64,000 nucleotides of DNA, taken from NCBI GenBank assembly GCA_017649565.1, contig JAGCGO010000068.1:1-64000 (forward strand). The letters are read 5' to 3'. This stretch comes from Fibrobacter sp. GTDB taxonomy: Bacteria; Fibrobacterota; Fibrobacteria; Fibrobacterales; Fibrobacteraceae. Position 1 is the stretch's first letter; every line of letters begins with the position of its first letter. The notes under the pieces are model-generated. The model was not told where the DNA came from and ran no database searches. It saw nothing but the letters and a program-made list of their open reading frames with translations. Of this stretch, positions 1-8,700 are shown piece by piece. The position numbers and the translations under genes are program-made.

Positions 1-2868
1 GGTCTTGATCTTGTTGAACGTCATGCCGATGACGACGTCGTGCGTCTCGCCGTTCTGCGTCGTGTCGGGTGTCTGGAAGCAGACGACATACTGCGACATG
101 ACGTTGTCGCGGATGGCTGCGTAGAGGCCGCCCAGTTCGCTCGCGTCGCTTGCGAAGGAGAACGTTCCGCCCGTGCTTGTAGCCATGTTTTCCAGCGGAT
201 ACTTAATGTCTGTTTCAAGCCCGATGGAATAAATGGGGGTGTTCTTCTTTTGGGCAAGGTCAATGACGTCGAGCAGGTTGGTTGTTCCGCTATTGTTGTC
301 GCCATCGGAGAATACGATGACTGCCGTCGCGTTGGTCTCGTTCACGATTTGCTGTACGCCGATGTACGTTCCCGTGATAATGTTCGTGGAACCTCCCACG
401 GCCTTGATCCCGTCGATGGAATTGAGGAGCAGCGTCTTGTTCGATGTCATTGCCTGGTGGACTATGGTGGAATCCACTCTGATGGTGTCCGATGATGAGG
501 GATCCGTGACATAGACATTGCCGACGAAGCCGACAATGGCGGTCCTGTCATAGGGACCCATGTTGTTGACGAACGAACGGATGGCGTCTTTTGCCTTGTC
601 CATGCGCTTGTTCGTATGCATAGAATTGCTTTGGTCTACAACGATGACGACAGAAACGCCTTTGACGTTGTTGATGCTGGTGACCTGGGGCTGCAAAGGT
701 TCGCCGTCCTGCGTCAAGGTGAAGTCGTCGGAGACTAGACCGTAGAATGAACTTCCGGTGTTCTTGTCCGTGACAGAAACCTGGGCGCAAATTTCGGGAT
801 AGTTGCTGATGTCGAGATTGGATATGTTCAGCGAGGGCTCGGCCGACTTGTCGACCTCGAACGTCGCCTTTATGGTGCACACAGAGTCTTTCAAGATGAC
901 GGATGTCCTGGAATTTTTTGTATCGGCGATGGTCATGTCGCCATCAATGTCAATCCAGGACTTGAACTTGTAGCCGCCATGAGGCCAGGCGGTAACGATG
1001 TTCTTGACGCCGGAGCTTGTGTATACTTTCCCGGACGGGTTGGTGGAACCTTCTTTAGCCGACCTGATGTTCAGAATGTAGGGCGAAGATATCCGGACCG
1101 AGAAGGATATGTTCGGGATGTTGTTCGAACTGTCCCGGATAACCCAGTAAAGCGGGACCCCCGGTGTTCCCCTGAATATGAAACTGCTTGCTTCGCTAAA
1201 TTCGCTTTCCGCTGATATCGTCGTGAATGTTTTGTCGCTTTCGTATTCCCTGAAGATGCCTTTGAAGTTTTTGTCTGGAATGATTTGAATTACGTAGGTA
1301 TTGGTGTCGGGGGGAGTCCACGTAAAGCGGGTCTCTGAATGGGTTGATTCGCTGTAGTAGCTTTGCAGGAAGTTGAATGTTTGCGCAGTCTCGGAGAGTG
1401 AGTAGACGGAACTCAACATGAACCGGGCTTTCAGTTCCACGTTGTCATTGATTAAGACGTAGGTGTATGGGTCGTTGGGGTCGTCGATCATGGGCGAGCC
1501 CATTATGACCTGCCAGTTTGAGAATCGATAGCCAGTGGCCGCCTCGGCCGATATTGAATACTTCGAGCCGGCATAGGCAGTCGTGTAGCCCCCTGCGGGC
1601 AAAACTTGGCCGTTACCGTCCGAAGTAAGCTGAATCTTATTGGCCTCTGTCGAGGAACTGATGTAGAATGGGTTTGCGCTCTTTCCCCTGTTGCCGATGA
1701 CGATTGCGACATCATCCCCTGCTGAGAGGGTCATTGTCTCGACATGGGTCCCGATGAAACGCACCTTCACAGCTTCCGTCTTGTAGTCGGTATCGGTGTA
1801 CTGGATGTAGACGGCGGAATCTTGCGTGGTCTTGTTTGACACGACAATCGCGTAGGTGCCGTCGAACGGGGCTGTGAACAGGAAGCGGACTCCAGCCGAA
1901 CCGCTGGAAACGTTCTTTGCATAGGTGTGCTCTGTGAAATTGTATTGGGTGGGGGTGCCCGAGATCTGATAGACCGTACCGGTGCGGAATATGGCCTTCA
2001 CCTTACAGTCGCTATGTATGTTCATTATTCGAGTCGTGTCTTTTAGCTCGTCTTCAATGTCGCAGGAGCCTGATACCTTTTCCCAGTGGTCAAAAAGATT
2101 GTTTGTACCTGGAATGGCATATATCCCAATGGAATCGTTCTCGACGACTTTGGTAAATGACCGTATCACGGAAGCAGAATCAATAGCCATTATCTTCTTT
2201 GCGGAATCGACGAGGATCACCCCATCGCCCGAGTGCGAAGCGCTTATGGCGTATGTCCTGGACAGTCGAACGAATACGGAGTCCTTCATGAATACATTGG
2301 GGTAGCCGGAGGCATAGACGTATGTATAGTGTCTTGTGTTGGCCTGTGCCGTGAAGAAACATCTATGGTTAGTACACGTTCTATCTTGGTTGGTCTTGAA
2401 TGTTGAATCTGTTCCGATATTATAGATTCCGACGCTCTGGTCGATTTCGGTGATTTGCGCGTATTGTCCATCTTCAGGAACGTCAAAGTAGAATCGGATT
2501 CCGTAATCTCCGCCCCAAGATCGCGATCTGGGAACGCGGACGCTGTTCTTGTCGAAAGTGTATTTCGTCCGCTGTTCCGTCAGTTCATAAATAGGGAGGA
2601 CCTGGGTTACCATTCTTATGGTTGCAGAATCTGTCGATGGGATGAACCCTGTCGAGTCGGCGGTGGCGTCGACGAACTTTCCCTGTCCGGAAACGAGTTC
2701 CCATTTGATGAGGTTTTCTCCGTAATTGAGCCGAGTGCGGGCGACAAGGGAAACGGTGTCGCCAATGGAGGATGTCAAGGGCGCCGAGTCCCCTTCAATA
2801 AGGACGTTTGCAAAAGACCCCGTTGTAAAAACAAGGGAACACAATACCATTATGATAAAAGCTGCCAC
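1..2868 (-). CDS. Large secreted InlB-repeat / von Willebrand A protein (3' end outside window)
   Basis: An uninterrupted minus-strand reading frame of 956 codons runs off the left edge, so the C-terminus is missing. It is a full-length paralogue of the protein at 5775-10544: both begin with a signal peptide, then an IEGDS segment, and share ADSTGFIPS and, at the edge, VVIGMTFNK. A divergent InlB-type repeat (Gly-Asp-Gly, FDHWEKVSGSC, KAIFRTG) follows, and a vWA domain with MIDAS motif VVDQSNS lies near bases 560-680. The GTG at 2868 is chosen because AGAGG lies six bases upstream; an in-frame ATG is at 2850. Family knowledge: vWA domains bind metal and ligands and are common in surface adhesins. 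A role at the cell surface is inferred; the ligand is unknown. Confidence 0.85.
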   Translation of the reverse strand, partial: MAAFIIMVLCSLVFTTGSFANVLIEGDSAPLTSSIGDTVSLVARTRLNYGENLIKWELVSGQGKFVDATADSTGFIPSTDSATIRMVTQVLPIYELTEQRTKYTFDKNSVRVPRSRSWGGDYGIRFYFDVPEDGQYAQITEIDQSVGIYNIGTDSTFKTNQDRTCTNHRCFFTAQANTRHYTYVYASGYPNVFMKDSVFVRLSRTYAISASHSGDGVILVDSAKKIMAIDSASVIRSFTKVVENDSIGIYAIPGTNNLFDHWEKVSGSCDIEDELKDTTRIMNIHSDCKVKAIFRTGTVYQISGTPTQYNFTEHTYAKNVSSGSAGVRFLFTAPFDGTYAIVVSNKTTQDSAVYIQYTDTDYKTEAVKVRFIGTHVETMTLSAGDDVAIVIGNRGKSANPFYISSSTEANKIQLTSDGNGQVLPAGGYTTAYAGSKYSISAEAATGYRFSNWQVIMGSPMIDDPNDPYTYVLINDNVELKARFMLSSVYSLSETAQTFNFLQSYYSESTHSETRFTWTPPDTNTYVIQIIPDKNFKGIFREYESDKTFTTISAESEFSEASSFIFRGTPGVPLYWVIRDSSNNIPNISFSVRISSPYILNIRSAKEGSTNPSGKVYTSSGVKNIVTAWPHGGYKFKSWIDIDGDMTIADTKNSRTSVILKDSVCTIKATFEVDKSAEPSLNISNLDISNYPEICAQVSVTDKNTGSSFYGLVSDDFTLTQDGEPLQPQVTSINNVKGVSVVIVVDQSNSMHTNKRMDKAKDAIRSFVNNMGPYDRTAIVGFVGNVYVTDPSSSDTIRVDSTIVHQAMTSNKTLLLNSIDGIKAVGGSTNIITGTYIGVQQIVNETNATAVIVFSDGDNNSGTTNLLDVIDLAQKKNTPIYSIGLETDIKYPLENMATSTGGTFSFASDASELGGLYAAIRDNVMSQYVVCFQTPDTTQNGETHDVVIGMTFNKIKT

Positions 2869-3085
2869 GTAGACCTCTTTCCCAATAATTAAAAATCAGC
2901 AATAAGTGTGTTGTTCTATATAAATATACAACATTGTCTCCTTTAACTAATATAAAAAATTGAGGATAGGGGATTGTATATTTTGGTAAAATAACGGAAA
3001 TGAAGCGGGTTTGGGGGATGCGGTGCATCCCCGTACCGAGGTCTGCGATAGCTATATTGTATCCTAGATGATTAAGGATGGTTTT
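2869..3085. promoter_or_regulatory. Divergent promoter region between the vWA protein and the deacetylase
   Basis: This AT-rich spacer separates two divergent genes. On the plus strand TATATTGT at 3053-3060 resembles a TAnnTTTG -7 box. On the minus strand a TATATTTATATAG stretch lies about 50 bases upstream of the GTG at 2868. A 7-bp perfect hairpin (GGGGATG / CATCCCC) occupies 3014-3032 and lacks a T tract; it may be an operator or a structural element. Assignment is by motif only. Confidence 0.45.
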
Positions 3086-4420
3086 ATGCACAAGAGAATC
3101 CCTGTTGCTGCGGTATTTGCGCTAACCCTTTTTGGCTCTTTTACTACTTGGGCCGGACCGGTCACGACAGTGCCCTGGAACGGCTACGTGGGTGCGGTCA
3201 GTTTTACCTTCGACGACGCTCTTAAAAACCAAATTGACAACCTGAAACCCATACTTGAGGGGCTTCCCGACGTGAAGGTGACTTTTTTTGTCACCAATAT
3301 GAGCAATGGCCTGCAGGGGAATGCCGCCGGGTTTGCCGCCCTGGCCAACGCGGGCCACGAAATCGGGAACCACACCCTGTCGCATGGTCACATGACAGGG
3401 CAGAGCGAGTCTGAATTGAATGGCGAAATCGTGGATTTTGCGGGCACGATTGAAAAAACTCTGGAATCGGCCGGGGCGAAGGTCAAGGTGGTGTCTTTTG
3501 CGGCTCCGTTCTGCGAAACGAACGAGTCCGTACAGAAAATTATCGCCAAGCGCCATTTCAACAACCGCAACTGTGGCTGGCACGGGCGCAACATGTGGGA
3601 GACCGAGCCCGAGATGTTCAACATCCAGGCCAAGATCTGGACGCGCTCCGGGGCGACGGCGACAGAAATGCTCTCTGCGATGGATACCGCGGCCTTTATT
3701 GGCGATTTCAGCGGTGCGAACCCGTGGGACGTGCAGGTGACGGGAGGCTCCTGGCTTGTGGTGCTGAACCATGGAGTCACGGACGATACCGGGGACGACT
3801 ACTCCATCAACCCTTCCGATATCGAGAAAATCATGAAGCGTGCTGTCGAGGACAAGCTCTGGACGGCAAGTTTCGGTACGGTCGCTGCGTACCATCGGGC
3901 ACATTTTGTCATCGATGCGGCAGAAGCAGTCGCGTCGGATGACGGATTTACGGTCAGCTGGAAGATTCCGGACGAGCACATGCCCGAGAAGGTTCCCCTG
4001 CGCGTGAAGATTGACAAGGAAAGCGTCGGGGATGACGCTGTCGTGGAACAGGACGGCAAGGTTGTCGCGCCGGAGTCCGACGGGACCTTTATCGTCGACT
4101 TCATGGCGGCAAGCCTGAAGGTCCGGAGGGCACGGGCGGGGGAGGTTGACGATGGTAAGCCCGATTCAACGGCTGCGCCGGATTCAACGTCGGCCGCGGA
4201 TTCGTCGACTGTGGGTGATTCGACGGGGACTGTGGGAATAGTGCGGACCCCGTCGGTGCCCGGCGTTTCTTCTGCAAATTATGCCGTTTTTGACTTGAAC
4301 GGGAACTGCCTTGGCACGTCGAACGGGTTCGTCGTGCCGGACCGCATGCCCAGGGGCGTGTATATTGTCCGTGCTTCGGCGCCGGGCCTTGCCCCCGTGG
4401 CGAAAGTTGTCCGCAAGTGA
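3086..4420 (+). CDS. Secreted polysaccharide deacetylase (CE4/NodB family)
   Basis: Predicted to deacetylate an extracellular polysaccharide such as acetyl-xylan, chitin or peptidoglycan; the substrate cannot be told from sequence. The catalytic half carries NodB motif 1, TFDD (about residues 41-44), and metal-binding motif 2, HTLSH (96-100). A signal peptide spans roughly residues 1-24. A Pro/Asp/Ser/Thr-rich linker then leads to a C-terminal tail (YAVFDLNG ... GVYIVR) resembling the sorting domains of type IX-secreted proteins. ATG 3086 has AAGGA seven bases upstream; an in-frame ATG at 3068 would add six residues but sits at the expected transcription start. The enzyme class is clear from the motifs. 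Confidence 0.85.
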   Translation: MHKRIPVAAVFALTLFGSFTTWAGPVTTVPWNGYVGAVSFTFDDALKNQIDNLKPILEGLPDVKVTFFVTNMSNGLQGNAAGFAALANAGHEIGNHTLSHGHMTGQSESELNGEIVDFAGTIEKTLESAGAKVKVVSFAAPFCETNESVQKIIAKRHFNNRNCGWHGRNMWETEPEMFNIQAKIWTRSGATATEMLSAMDTAAFIGDFSGANPWDVQVTGGSWLVVLNHGVTDDTGDDYSINPSDIEKIMKRAVEDKLWTASFGTVAAYHRAHFVIDAAEAVASDDGFTVSWKIPDEHMPEKVPLRVKIDKESVGDDAVVEQDGKVVAPESDGTFIVDFMAASLKVRRARAGEVDDGKPDSTAAPDSTSAADSSTVGDSTGTVGIVRTPSVPGVSSANYAVFDLNGNCLGTSNGFVVPDRMPRGVYIVRASAPGLAPVAKVVRK

Positions 4421-4429
4421 GATTTTTAC

Positions 4430-4437
4430 TATATTTG
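4430..4437 (+). promoter_or_regulatory. TATATTTG -7 promoter box
   Basis: TATATTTG matches the Bacteroidetes-type TAnnTTTG box. GTTG lies 20 bases upstream. Only seven bases separate it from the ATG at 4445, so the transcript would have almost no leader. Confidence 0.6.
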
Positions 4438-4444
4438 AAGTACT

Positions 4445-4909
4445 ATGCTGAAAGAAGAATTTGAAGACGAATTTGAAAACGACGACGAAATGGACGAGGC
4501 CGCCCTCGAAAAGTTCGACGAGGATCCCGAAGAAGGTTTTGTTCCGCAGGTCCGCGACTATAGCGACCGCCGCATCCTGATCTGGGAAGAAGACGAAGCC
4601 CGCCGCAACGCCTGCCTCGAAGTGCTGTCGGACCTCCTCATGGGGTCGACCATCAAGGCCGTGGCTACCGAGGCCGAGGCTCTCGAGCAGATCGAAGCCG
4701 ACGACTGGGATACGTTCGTCGTGGATTTCTACACCGAAGGCGTGTCGGAAAGCGACTTCATCAAGCGCGTCAACAACTATCCGGGTTCCATCCTGGTTGC
4801 GCTGTCGATGGGTCCGCTGACGCTCCCCGATGAACGCGATCCCGCCAAGACGGAGTATTTGCGTCGTCTTTTCGATATCGAACGTTCCGGTTCGCAGCTC
4901 CACGCGTAG
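4445..4909 (+). CDS. Receiver-like domain protein with acidic N-terminus
   Basis: A 154-residue cytoplasmic protein. Residues 1-35 are almost all Asp/Glu. Residues about 43-150 look like a divergent response-regulator receiver fold: RILIWEED with the acidic pair after strand 1, an EALEQI helix, then DTFVVDFYTEG with an Asp where the phospho-acceptor would lie. No output domain is present. It has its own TATATTTG box, a very short leader and a terminator-like hairpin downstream, so it is probably monocistronic. No cognate kinase is adjacent. Family assignment is by pattern only; it could be a pseudo-receiver acting by protein contact. Confidence 0.6.
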   Translation: MLKEEFEDEFENDDEMDEAALEKFDEDPEEGFVPQVRDYSDRRILIWEEDEARRNACLEVLSDLLMGSTIKAVATEAEALEQIEADDWDTFVVDFYTEGVSESDFIKRVNNYPGSILVALSMGPLTLPDERDPAKTEYLRRLFDIERSGSQLHA

Positions 4910-4966
4910 GATTTCCTGCGCCGGTTGGACCGAGACCTGCGGTCCATGGCTGCATAAGGCATTTGT

Positions 4967-4990
4967 CCGGCTTTTGCCGGGCATTTTTTT
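4967..4990 (+). terminator. Intrinsic terminator
   Basis: CCGGC-TTTT-GCCGG hairpin at 4967-4980 followed closely by a run of nine T. Likely ends the receiver-like gene. Confidence 0.75.
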
Positions 4991-5022
4991 TTGAAAAATT
5001 GCTGCCGGTTCACTTTTTTTGT

Positions 5023-5150
5023 TATATTATACCGTAGTTATAAGGACTGTTTTAGTATGGGATGTTGTTTTATGGGCGCTTTCTGCCCTTTTTGTGATAT
5101 AGTTTGATACGCGACCTTCGCGCCTCGGCGGCGTGGATGGTCTTTTTTTA
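5023..5150 (+). ncRNA. Candidate small transcript
   Basis: TTGC at 4999 and TATATTAT at 5023-5030 are spaced like other promoters in this window. About 120 bases downstream a GC-rich hairpin (about 5113-5142) is followed by seven T. Between them lie a second hairpin with a T run (about 5074-5093) and a 16-codon Cys-rich reading frame. This unit is flanked by the terminator at 4967 and by tmRNA on the other strand. I do not recognise any known RNA family in it. Confidence 0.35.
5057..5107 (+). CDS. Possible Cys-rich micro-ORF (16 aa)
   Basis: An ATG at 5057, with AAGGA ten bases upstream, opens a 16-codon frame encoding MGCCFMGAFCPFCDIV, with four cysteines including a CPFC pair, and ends in TGA. 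It lies inside the candidate small transcript at 5023-5150. A frame this short can arise by chance; the ribosome site and unusual Cys content are the only support. Confidence 0.25.
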   Translation: MGCCFMGAFCPFCDIV

Positions 5151-5184
5151 TTTGAGTTTCAATTCCTCCTACCCCCAAAAACAT

Positions 5185-5206
5185 CCCCGGCTTTTTAAAG
5201 CCGGGG
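5185..5206 (-). terminator. ssrA: Terminator of tmRNA
   Basis: Perfect 10-bp stem CCCCGGCTTT / AAAGCCGGGG with a 2-base loop. Read on the minus strand it follows the tmRNA 3' end by about 30 bases and is followed by a T run. Confidence 0.8.
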
Positions 5207-5233
5207 ATTCTGTTTTGTATATGGGGATATTCG

Positions 5234-5590
5234 TGGAGGTGAGGGGAGTCGAACCCCTGTCCAAAATCACGTCCATGCACGTTCCTACAAGCGTTCCCTT
5301 CGAATTTAAGATCTCGTCTCGTCCACGCCCAAGAAGGTCGGCGCGGATTTCGACCAGCCCAGTAAATCTCGGGGCAAGTCCCTAGGCATGGCCGGCCCCT
5401 ATCCCATATTGCGTCCGGACGTACACCCCGATGGGAACGGAATGAGGCCCGGCGTTGCCGTTAATTAGGCAGCGAGTGCGTAGTTTTCGTCAGCACTTAT
5501 TTTTTTTCAGACTTTTTAACGAGTGCCCCCGTCTGAGACCTCGGCTTGCAACTAACACTTCGGCGACCCTGTCGAAACCGGATCACCCCC
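5234..5590 (-). ncRNA. ssrA: Transfer-messenger RNA (tmRNA)
   Basis: Rescues stalled ribosomes by trans-translation. The 5' end GGGGGUG (5590 downward) pairs with CACCUCC (5241-5235), with one G-U wobble, to form the acceptor stem. The T arm contains GGTTCGA with the usual flanking stem. The tag frame at 5494-5465 reads ADENYALAA followed by TAA. Pseudoknot-forming GC-rich segments fill 5270-5460. The genomic bases after the discriminator A (5234) read CGA, so CCA must be added after transcription. Its promoter is TATATTTG at 5617-5610, preceded by TTG at 19 bases. Confidence 0.95.
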
Positions 5591-5609
5591 GGTTATTAGT
5601 GGATGGGTT

Positions 5610-5617
5610 CAAATATA
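5610..5617 (-). promoter_or_regulatory. tmRNA promoter -7 box
   Basis: TATATTTG on the minus strand, 19 bases before the mature tmRNA 5' end. An ATTG lies 19 bases farther upstream, which matches the Bacteroidetes arrangement TTTG-N19-TAnnTTTG well. Confidence 0.65.
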
Positions 5618-5774
5618 CAAAAAAATGGTAAAAATGCAATGCCATGCCGAAATTAGACGAAATTCGCCATTTTGACACATTGAAAAAAAATGTACGTTCA
5701 TTTAAAATAAATTATATATTTTGTCTGTAATTTCAGTTTCGCTTACGATATTGTAATTAATGGAGAGGATTGCG

Positions 5775-8700
5775 GTGGGGGATTATATAAAGATTTTATT
5801 CTTGTTTCTCGCGTTTGCTGTGGGGGCGAACGCAAGCGTGACGATTGAAGGCGATTCTACTACTTATAATGTGTCCATTGGCGATACGCTTTCTGTTACA
5901 TCCCGGAAAAATCTCCAGGTCGGCGAGAACTTCGTCCGGTGGGAGATCGTCTCCGGAACGGGAACCTTCGTCGATGAATTTGCCGATTCTACGGGATTTA
6001 TTCCTTCGTCGGATCCGGTCGTTATCAGGAGGGAGACTCAAACTCTGCCTATCTACGAAATATCCGACAAGCCGACTACATTCTATTTTAACGAAAACAG
6101 CGCAAAGATTCCTCAATATGGGCTCTATGGCATCCGGATGTTTTTTGAAACCGACAATGGTGGAGACTACGCGTTGGTCTACAAAACGGGCCAGCCTGTG
6201 AATGTCGTTTACTATTATGAGGACTCGACTTTCACCAAGAATACGACCGACGATCCTGCTAATACATTCTATATGCAGCGGGATTGCCGTAACGGTAGGT
6301 GCGTAATTAAAACCCCGCCCAAAACAAAGGTCTACGTTTTCGTCTATTTGCCGCCCGGCCCTGATACCGACATGGAAGACGCGCTCACCGTCCAAATTGT
6401 CCCGGCACATACCCTGCAAGTTTCGAGAACCGGCTCTGGAACAGTGTACTTGCATTGTATGGATACACTCCTAACACCATGTAAATGGCTTTTGGATACC
6501 GACACAATACAGCTTGGCTGTTATCCGGATAGAGGTCTCGCTTTCGACCGTTGGGAGGTTGCATCCGGTCCCTGTTCCATTTTAGATTCCTCTATTCAAA
6601 CTGCCAAAGTCGTCAACATGACGGATGATTGCAAGGTCAATGCGGTATTCCGTAATGGGATTATTTACCCCATCACCGATGTCTCTACCGAATACAATTT
6701 CCATAAACATGTGTATTCGCAGCAAAACGCCTCTCTTAGTCCCGGTGTTCGGCTTTCTTTTGTTGCGCCAACTACCGGAACCTACAATATTATCGTAACA
6801 AATGGTTTTTCGCAAGATCGCTTCTTTTATCACCGGTACACGGGCTTCTTCGCTAGGGAAGAAATCTCTAAGGAGGTCGTTGACAATTATGTTGATACGG
6901 TGAGCCTTGTTGCCGGGGATACTGTCGGCGTCATTGTTTACAACGATTTAAAGACGGACAGTGTTTTCTTTATCAATTATACGATGCAACAAGCATATAG
7001 GCTTTCGCTTTCTCAGGATGGGCACGGCAAGGTGTCTCCATCGGGAGGCTATTCTACGGCCTATGCGAATACAAGGTATCCAATTACTAGTGAAGCCAAT
7101 ACGGGCTACCGTTTTTCGGATTGGCAAATTGTATCTGGTTCTGCCGTTATCGATGATAAGTATGCTCGCAATACGTTTGTTAGTATTTCTTCGAATTCCG
7201 AACTGAAAGCTACCTTCAGACCTGTTTCCATATGCACGCTTTCCACGAAAAAAAAGACTTTCAACTATGAAAAAGATTATTATGATGAATCCACCTTGTC
7301 TGCGATTCGGCTCACTTGGACTCCGCCGGATTCGGCTTATTATGTACTCCGTTTCGATCCCGTTGATGATTTGGATGCCGTTGTCTATGGTTATGGAACC
7401 GATGGAACGTTTACGAACCCTATATCGTTTGCGTCTGCGTCTCAGGCGATTGGCTTGACTGTCAAGGGAACGCCTAACGTTCCGCTTTATTGGGTTATTC
7501 AAGATTATTCTTCGGGTATCCCGAACAAATCATTTACAGCTTGGGTGGCGGCATCCCCTTATGTATTGAAGGTGAAAGCTTCCAAGGAAGGTGTTATAGA
7601 ACCGTCAAATACGATCTACACCACTCCAAATTTCGACACGCCCGTAACGGCAGTACCCCATGTCGGTTACAAGTTCAAATCTTGGGAGAAGGTCAAGGGC
7701 AAAATGACGATTTCGTCTTTGTATAATGCCAAAACCTCCGTAGTTCTGGTGGATTCCGTCTGTACGATCAAGGCGACCTACACAAAAGACAAAACGGTCG
7801 AGCCCATCTTGAGTATTTCGAATTTGGACCTCAGTAATTACCCTGAAATTTGTACATACGTATCTATTGTAGATAGCAAAACGGGGCGCCCCTTTAACGG
7901 GCTTGGGTCTGACGACATAGACTTGACACAAGACGGACAAAAAATTCGGCCCCAGGTTACGACCACCAAAGCTTTAGGTGGAGTTTCGGTCGTTATCGTT
8001 GTCGACGAAAGTCCGTCTATGGATGAAAATAATCGTATGCAAAAGGCTAAGGATGCCATCCGCTCCTTTATTTTCAATATGGGCCCTTACGACAGAACCG
8101 CCATTGTCGGGTTCCGTGGATACGAAGATTCAACGTTTGTGCACCAAAAGATGACTTCAGACAAAAAACTGCTGCTCAACGCTGTGAATACTCTGATTAC
8201 GAAGGGGTATGGCACGAATGTTCTCAATGGCGCTTATGATGGTCTCAAGGAAATCGTAAACGAAACGAATACGACTGCAGTCATCATCCTCTCCGATGGT
8301 GAAAACAATGCCGGAATAACGGATATATCTGTTGTAACCGACGAAGCCAAACGAAAGAATACATCCATTTATTCTATTGCGCTTGAAACGAGTGCGAAAT
8401 CCCCATTGAAAGAACTTGCAGAAAGTTCCGGTGGAATGTTTGTCTCCACGAATGACGCTTCCGAACTGGCCGATATCTATGCCGATATGCGAAATAATAT
8501 CCTTTCGCAGCATGTCATCTGTTACCAGACTCCCGATACGATTCCAAATGGAGACGTGCATAATGTCGTCATTGGCATGACCTTCAACAAGAGAACCACT
8601 AAGGATTCTGTTCAATGGAGCGAGAAATCGATTCCGCCGAAAGTGAACCTTACGGAGGACACTTGGGATAAAATCCGGAAGTCACAACAAGCGAATAATC

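Noticed and set aside
2180-3091. Short minus-strand frames at 2180-2362, 2286-2486 and 2795-3091
   Set aside because: They are out of frame with, and covered by, the long partial vWA gene that runs off the left edge.
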